Source of the DNA: Siphonodentalium dalli
Taxonomy: Eukaryota; Mollusca; Scaphopoda; Gadilida; Siphonodentaliidae
Length of the DNA stretch: 64,000 bases
Assembly (NCBI GenBank): GCA_032622095.1
Contig: CP136068.1
Coordinates: 57,934,025-57,998,024, forward strand
Reading direction: 5' to 3'
Part shown: one piece after another, positions 58,065 through 64,000 of the stretch
Layout of the letters: each line of letters begins with the position of its first letter
How positions within the stretch are numbered: the stretch's first letter is position 1
Notes under the pieces: generated by a model
Databases searched by the model: none
Seen by the model: only the letters and a program-made list of their open reading frames with translations
Told to the model about the DNA's origin: nothing
Position numbers and translations under genes: made by a program

Positions 58065-58183
58065 GGTAGATATATGTAGGTAGATATTTGGTATATATTT
58101 TTCATAATAGCTTTCCCACCTACAGCAAAAGGTTTTTTTTTATTTATTTATCTTGTTTACAATTAAACATATATGATACATAC

Positions 58184-58375
58184 CTTGTCATAATACAACA
58201 CACTTGCGCAGGTCTTCTCGTGTTTCACGCTATCGCTTCTGTATTTGAACAGTTTACCGCATTTTGAACACGGGTATTGAATACCGTCGTGTTGCGCCCG
58301 CGAGTGGCGAGAGAGGGTTTTCTTCTGAGTATACACCTTGTCACCCTGACTGCAGGCGAATTCACTGGGAGTAAC
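58184..58375 (-). pseudogene. Zinc-finger exon B
   Basis: A 192-base, in-phase exon with acceptor (atttaaag, before 58375) and a strong donor AAG|gtatgtat at 58184/58183. It encodes EFACSQGDKVYTQKKTLSRH, where the second Cys of the first finger is replaced by Gly, then YPCSKCGKLFKYRSDSVKHE. It is clearly a duplicate of the first part of exon C. No stop codon occurs in the frame that is in phase with both neighbours. Confidence 0.65.
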
Positions 58376-58487
58376 CTTTAAATAGAAGTAAATAAATAGT
58401 TGACTTCCACAGAATTTGTTTCCCCTACAATTAGAAAATTAATTTGGGTATAATAAATAAATCTATACATACAAAGATAATACTCAC

Positions 58488-58536
58488 GGAAAACGTTTGG
58501 CAGATATTATCCAAAATCCTATGTAAATCTTCATGA
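58488..58536 (-). pseudogene. Zinc-finger exon A, 3' part
   Basis: The downstream part of exon A, cut off by the piggyBac-like element. It reads HEDLHRILDNICQTFS and ends at a donor gtgagtatt (58487-58481). Phase matches exon B. The upstream part is at 63482-63609. Confidence 0.6.
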
Positions 58537-58547
58537 TTAACCCTTTA

Positions 58548-60914
58548 CCCATCACGTCGGCATTTGTCGGCATCCAGGTCTGCCATCACGTCGGCTTTTA
58601 TTGGCTTTTTTTTACCAAGGTTACACTGGTTTTAGAAGCACTAATTGCACCATTGTTATACGATGAATCGGCATCAAATTTGCTATTCACATTGGTATGA
58701 TTATAATTTGTGTGTTTTGATTACTTTAATCAGCTTTAATGGTACTTTTATACCAAAATAATACACATTTTAAAAACATTTGAATACGCGATCGTGATAC
58801 AACGGAAATCGAAACAGGAAACCACCAGCCGGAAGAAATTTGCGATGTTTGATCTGACTATAGATTAATGTTTGCTCAACTTGTCGAAGATTATGATAAA
58901 TAGTTAAAACTAATAGATCAAATTCATTCAATGTAATAATTCTACAGGCAATTTTATGAAAACAAATATAAATAATTGTCAAAATCCAGTGTGCTCGTTG
59001 ACCAATTTGCTGCGTTTCCAGCGTGGATGCCATTGCCAAGTAAAAAAGCTACATCAATGTTGTTACGTGTTTATTTCTTACTATTCATCTAACTAATTTA
59101 ATACGCCAACCATATGTAGCAACAACATTGTTGTACCTCACATATATATCATTTTGTTTTTATTAATAAAGTTATTCGAGAGAATAATACATTAGTTTGT
59201 CTTGGAGATTGTATCTCTCACAGGCATGTGCAATAGATAAACAGCAAAGCGACATGCATCCAGCGTAACGTAAAGTCAGCCCAATTCAACTGCGAGTCGG
59301 GAGCAAACTGTCTTGGCGTCGCCGTAAATGGAAGTTTTTGTGAAGGAATTTCCGACGTTTTCTGAATGAAATTAAAATGGCCAATAAAATTAAACTTTTA
59401 AATGGCCTTCCCAGTGTTCAATATGTTTTGGATTAAGCTTGAATATGGCGATTGTCCGACTTAATAACTTTCACAAATATGAACTGATTTCAATAATTTT
59501 TGGTATACATGTAAATGCTTCTCACAATACCCTCTCTACATGATACGACTATGGATTGGTTCAGACTGTTTTTCGTAATATTACACTTCATTTTCGACTT
59601 ATTTTGACTTTGGATGATAATTTATTATTCAAGTTATGATGTCCTGATCACCACCAAACTTGATACATGTATATGTCTGAATTGCATTAAAATACAAACC
59701 TAGTTTGAATCGGCTTAGAATTCATTTGTTTGTTTTTTTTCGAATATCGGTACAAAAGCCATCTTAGATGTTAAGGTTACGTATCATTTTCTACCCGTTT
59801 TTGGGGTTTCTGCAATCATTCGAACAAATATGAACCAATTTGAATATATTTTTTTTTCCGCACAAGCTTCTTGTGACACCATATCTATATTATTAGTCTG
59901 AATTTTTCTTTAAAGTTAAAAATCTTTTTTGTTGGGTTTACGGATAATGCGGGTTGAATTTGCCACGGTGGGGTATGCTACCACACGAGTGCACGCCTCT
60001 TGTTTATATCAACAATGGGATTCTATTCAAATAAAAATACAACATAGAACGCAACAACATTTGACTCAATTTCTAATTAAATTATTTATTACTTTATATA
60101 CTGAATGAATGAGAATCCATACGGTGTTCCTCTATCAGTCTGCACTTTGTGGTCTGCTTTAATATCTAGCAGCATCTCACCAAGTGAAGAATATATCATT
60201 CCAATACACATTTAATTTATTGTGCTGCATAAATACACTAGAAATTAATTAAGAGCAAATATAATTAAATAGGATAATTACATTAGTGGCGGATCACTTT
60301 GATGTATACCATAGAACATGCTATATAATATACAGATGGCAAATGTTCAGAAATTGGTACCAGTATCTCATAGTGGTTGCAAACTGCGTTCTGTATTTAT
60401 GCCGCACCACAAGGATTATTTCCAAATTACCGTAATTTTTACAAGAATTGAACAAAAGAAATTCCCGGTCAGCGTGAACCCCAGATTATATGATTTGGCG
60501 ACTGCTGTGAGTAAATTTCGCTTTTCATACCTATGGTATATCATACAATTTTCTCTGAGGAATTATATTCATGTTTAGCATGATAATGGCTCACAGAAGT
60601 TGCCCAAATCATGTGATCCAGCTTCCATGCTGCTGGGAATTTTGGACAATTGTTTGGCCATTTCCATCATATGGCTAATTGCGGTAATTGCTATATTTTA
60701 TAAGATCTCAAAGCTCTATAAATTATTAAAAGGGCGGCTGATATCGATGGGGGTAGGGTCAAGATAATGTGAATGGATCATGGAGAAGATGGTGCTTCCA
60801 ATGAGGGCCACCATTGTAGTATAAACATGGAATTTGCAACACAACAGCTCATCCGTACGATACTTTATTCACTAGATAAATTTGGGAGCACACTCGCTGA
60901 ACCGATAGCCAACA
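58548..60914. other. piggyBac interior, no gene
   Basis: More than 2 kb with no transposase or other recognisable coding region. The inverted-end phrase catcacgtcggc is repeated at 58550-58562 and 58584-58596. Confidence 0.5.
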
Positions 60915-61510
60915 AGGCAAGTTCCACAAAATGTGTATGTGTGCTTCACATCAGTTATATGTACTGCCCGATCATGCACTGTGAGGAAATTTTTCACGAG
61001 TCCTCTTGCAAGATGTTCAGATCATTGTTTACTTGATGTGCGAGTACAATGTAGGTGCAGCCATTTTGTGATACTCTTCCTTATCTGGTCTGGTCGAGCA
61101 ACAAACGATCTTCCATAAACGTGGACATTTTCGATGCACTGCTTCACCACATTGTCACTTCGCCACTGGTTATTACTAGTAGATATACTGAATCACTGCA
61201 TTGTCACTGAATCACTCTGAATCACTGCATTGTCAGTGAATACTCTAAATGTGCACCAGTCCACAAAATTTGTATGTGTGCTAATCAGAATACATCATGA
61301 TCAAAATATGGGCATTTTTGATGTACTGCTTCGCCACATTGTCACTGAATCACTGCTGTGGTATAATTTGGATTGTCGCTGAATAACTCCGAGTCACTCG
61401 AAATGTGCACCAGTCCACAAAATGTGTATGTGTGCTAATCCGATTACATCATTATCAGAATATGGGCATTTTCGATTCACTGCTTCACCACATTGTTACT
61501 GAACTGAATG
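60915..61510. repeat. Tandem repeat inside piggyBac element
   Basis: Units of about 150 bases share ccacaaaatgtgtatgtgtg, gggcattttcgat and ctgcttcaccacattgtcac, at about 60925, 61115-61165, 61255-61355 and 61408-61500, with tcactgaatcact padding. It is non-coding. Confidence 0.7.
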
Positions 61511-62532
61511 ACTCCAAATTTGCATTTGTCCTCCAATTTAGTCTAAATCTCCTTTGGAAATATTTCTATCTGGTATCGTTGTATTTTATTGGTTGTAACT
61601 ATCATGTCCGCTCCGACTGTATATACTAACACTTGCTCCCTGTCCATACTGCGTCCACAATGGCATTGAAAACAATTGAATCATCGACAAGAAATGTACA
61701 AACAAAACACGTCGTTTCATGAAATAAACATGTGGGGCGAAGTTTTAATTTCCGGGTCGCTTGTGGCCTCGAAAAAAGTCATTAAAACAATAAAAATAAG
61801 TCTTGTGTGCATTTAATTAACCATGTGTCTGATACGAAGTCCACCTTGATTATGTTTTCGAACGCATCTGGGCAATGGAGTATCAAGAAACGCACATTCG
61901 AAACAATTAAATGCTATTAAATTCCATTGTAATCCTAAGCGGGCACCTGCACGTAAATAATCTCACGAAATTGTTTTCGCGTAAATCAGCCCAATCAAAC
62001 CAAACTATATCTGGTTTTCACAAAGGCAGTTTTTGGCGCAACCCAAAATCGGCTGCTTGTATGGGAAAAAATGTTTCTATTCCGACATATTAAACATTAT
62101 ATTGTTATTGAATAGCATTTCAACTTCTAACCTATGATTTAAAAAATTGAATTTTTAGTATATTAATGCTGTTTTTATGTTTTTTTTTAAACATGATACA
62201 CGGATTAATTATCGAAGTATTTACGTCGACGCTCCACATCTTATTTCTGTATCCTCACGATCATGGCTTGTGTTTTGTTTACATTGGTTACTATTTGTGA
62301 TCACGTGTTAACAACAGTTAATAAGATTTTTACAATACTGGAATGCATTTCATAATGCATTTCCACATTTTATTGAATTTCGTTGGTACATTAATAAATG
62401 CAAATAAGTAGAAGTTGGTTAACCCTTTGCTAGTGATTGGGGAAACGGAAGGTAATTCGGGAAATCGAGGTTACGACGTCAAATTTCATACAAAATCTTC
62501 GGGGTGTTTTTGTTGATAAAATATTGGGGATA

Positions 62533-62965
62533 ATTTTATTTAACGATGTCAAAGTAAGGTACGCATTCATATGGCAATGAACAAGAGTGATTAATGCACA
62601 TGTAGATGTGAAAATTTAAAGGAATGCACGCGTAAAACGATCTCATTCTTTTATTAGAAAGTGATTGCTAACAGTAAAGAAATTACGGCAACTGTGTTGC
62701 CTTACCGTCTTACGTAATACACATCTCAATCGACGACGTTTTCTGTTTTGCAAATTTGTGTTTATATATGCAATATATAATGGGGGGATAATTTTGTTTA
62801 ACGATGTCAAAGTATGGTACGCATTCATGTGGACATGAACTAGAGTGATTGGTGCACACGTAGATGTGAAAATTTAAAGGAATGCACTGCAAAACGATCT
62901 CTTTTTTTTTATTTGAAAGTGATTGCTAACAGTAAAGAAATTATGGCGACAGTGTTGTCTCGCGC
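62533..62965. repeat. Direct repeat pair inside piggyBac element
   Basis: 62533-62705 and 62793-62965 share taacgatgtcaaagta, gtagatgtgaaaatttaaag and gtgattgctaacagtaaaga. Spacing is about 260 bases. Confidence 0.8.
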
Positions 62966-63481
62966 AGTACCGTACACAACCAAATCTCCGTTGTTTTAAA
63001 ATATATTTGTTGATAAATTGAACACCATAATAAGATAAATTTTCGGAAATTACCAGCTGAAATTACAGCAATAAAATTCAGAATCTGATAAATTTCAATG
63101 TGAAATTGATTTTAATTCTATGCAACGAATCAGGGTCAAGAAAAATCCGGAAAGATACTTACCGACTCCATAGTGTCTCCTTGTTCTCCAACTTCAGACG
63201 GAATATATGATCAAACAAACCATCTTACCTGCTCTTCCCGTACTAAGGATGTAGTATGAATTAAATTTAATATTTTTGCACATTGCCTAATGGGGGACTT
63301 GACTTTCATAAACATGAAAATGAATTGTTACCAATTCATTAAAATTAAAAAACCCATCCATGCAGATAAACAAGAGCCACCATAAGATTTAATAATACAT
63401 TTTTTCCTATAACTTTGACGTTACCAGAAAGTGCTGATGGCTGGGATGACGACGTTAGACATATTACTGTTGGGTAAAGGG

Positions 63482-63609
63482 TTAAGCTTGTCGACATTTG
63501 ATTGGCAAATATATTCGCACTTCGGACATTTTTCTTGATATCTGTTTGTGTTTGATACAATAGAAGATGATAGTGGTGGTGGTGATGGTACATTGTCGCG
63601 GTTGATTTC
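63482..63609 (-). pseudogene. Zinc-finger exon A, 5' part
   Basis: It follows an acceptor (ttaccttttag) at 63609. It reads EINRDNVPSPPPLSSSIVSN, then a finger start EKCPKCEYICQSN, and reaches the TTAA target. Together with the 58536-58488 piece the exon has 177 bases, a multiple of three, and stays open. It would be the most N-terminal recognised part of the zinc-finger/polymerase gene. Confidence 0.6.
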
Positions 63610-63937
63610 CTAAAAGGTAATAAAAGGAGTAAGAAGAGAAAAAAAAAACGAAGAAAACAATTTTATATAGGGCAGTAATATAACCCCAACGTTTAGCATT
63701 TGGAAATAGTGGTGTTATAACATTTCTTTAAATAATTCAAAATATATACATATCATTTTGATAAAAATAGCTGCGTTCTAGTGGATACGTCGAGACGAGT
63801 AATTTGATATATCACATGACTATATTGTTGAGAGAGAAAAAAATTTGAAAAAAATTTGAATTTTTTTTATTTTTTTTTTTTAAATTAAATTTTTTTTTTT
63901 TTAAGAAAAACAATTTTTTTTTTTAAATTATACATAC
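63610..63937. other. Probable intron with A/T runs
   Basis: It lies between a candidate donor ATG|gtatgtat (63938/63937, minus strand) and the exon A acceptor. It contains long A and T runs near 63836-63925 and no coding signal. Confidence 0.45.
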
Positions 63938-63975
63938 CATTGTGTTATTTCCGTTTAGAAATTCCACCTGTTGAC
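63938..63975 (-). other. Candidate upstream exon end
   Basis: The donor gtatgtata on the minus strand is preceded by an open stretch ending EFLNGNNTM in phase with exon A. The exon start is unclear because every frame has a stop shortly upstream and the window ends. Tentative. Confidence 0.3.
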
Positions 63976-64000
63976 ACTAAAGCTCGTATTTCTGTCGTCA

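Larger units (their letters stand above)
58541..63481. mobile_element. piggyBac-like element, 4.94 kb, non-autonomous
   Basis: The ends are CCCTTTACCC and GGGTAAAGGG (10-base perfect inverted repeats), with looser similarity inward (gtcggcatcca / gtcgtcatccca). TTAA stands on both sides (58537-58540, 63482-63485). TTAA plus CCC..GGG ends define piggyBac. No transposase frame survives. The interior holds tandem repeats at 61110-61510 and a ~185-base direct repeat (62533-62705 and 62793-62965). It interrupts exon A of the P2 zinc-finger/polymerase gene. Confidence 0.88.

Noticed and set aside
63154-63225. A strong donor (gtaagtatc) after ATGGAGTCG on the minus strand, tempting as an exon of the P2 gene
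   Set aside because: It lies inside the piggyBac-like element, outside the frame that continues across the TTAA site; it may be a relic of piggyBac's own first exon.

Overview
This window is eukaryotic, repeat-dominated and AT-rich, and it holds no convincing ordinary host gene. Spliced transposase genes, GT/AG splice signals, a tRNA-like SINE, tandem-core Helitron-like elements with CTGT microsatellites, piggyBac, MULE, EnSpm/TNP2, Ty3/gypsy and two Polinton/Maverick elements together suggest a marine invertebrate. A bivalve or other mollusc is my best guess; this is inference from repeat style, not proof.

Layout. 0.9-5.6 kb: a decayed Polinton on the minus strand (P1: integrase-chromodomain, small conserved proteins, packaging ATPase). 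Its ATPase is split by a 1.35 kb insertion with a 7-bp target duplication. 6-17 kb: non-coding, with microsatellites, a G/C-tract element, foldback elements including a 1.8 kb palindrome, and a SINE. 17.7-25.8 kb: Helitron-like non-autonomous elements, including three head-to-tail copies, and other dispersed repeats. 28.4 kb: a long CT microsatellite. 29.0-34.8 kb: a MULE transposase pseudogene split by a Ty3/gypsy retrotransposon with near-identical 180-bp LTRs and 5-bp target duplications. 35-38 kb: a minisatellite and several MITEs. 38.7-42.4 kb: a spliced, frameshifted TNP2/EnSpm-type transposase. 42.6-45.2 kb: a direct repeat pair and a truncated LINE endonuclease.

Main find, about 45.2 kb to the window end: a second, different Polinton (P2). 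It carries nearly a whole virus-like gene set. Plus strand: unknown ORF, deoxynucleoside kinase, two-helix membrane protein, PC4-like ssDNA-binding protein with a Cys-rich tail, packaging ATPase, small basic protein, integrase-chromodomain, GGFLP-family remnant, penton-type minor capsid, small Gly/basic protein, double-jelly-roll major capsid protein and adenain-type protease. Minus strand: a protein-primed family B DNA polymerase whose N-terminal zinc-finger region is encoded on in-phase exons with good splice sites. One exon is cut by a 4.94 kb piggyBac-like element at TTAA. Several stop-start junctions overlap (TAATG, ATGA). Kinase, PC4-like protein, integrase, capsid protein and polymerase all carry frameshifts or stops, so this copy is probably defective, while the ATPase, penton-type protein, membrane protein and catalytic part of the protease are open.

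The parts would fit a virion-forming, integrating DNA element: polymerase, kinase and PC4-like protein for DNA synthesis, integrase for insertion, ATPase, capsid proteins and protease for particle assembly. Broken genes are described by position only and are not reassembled here.
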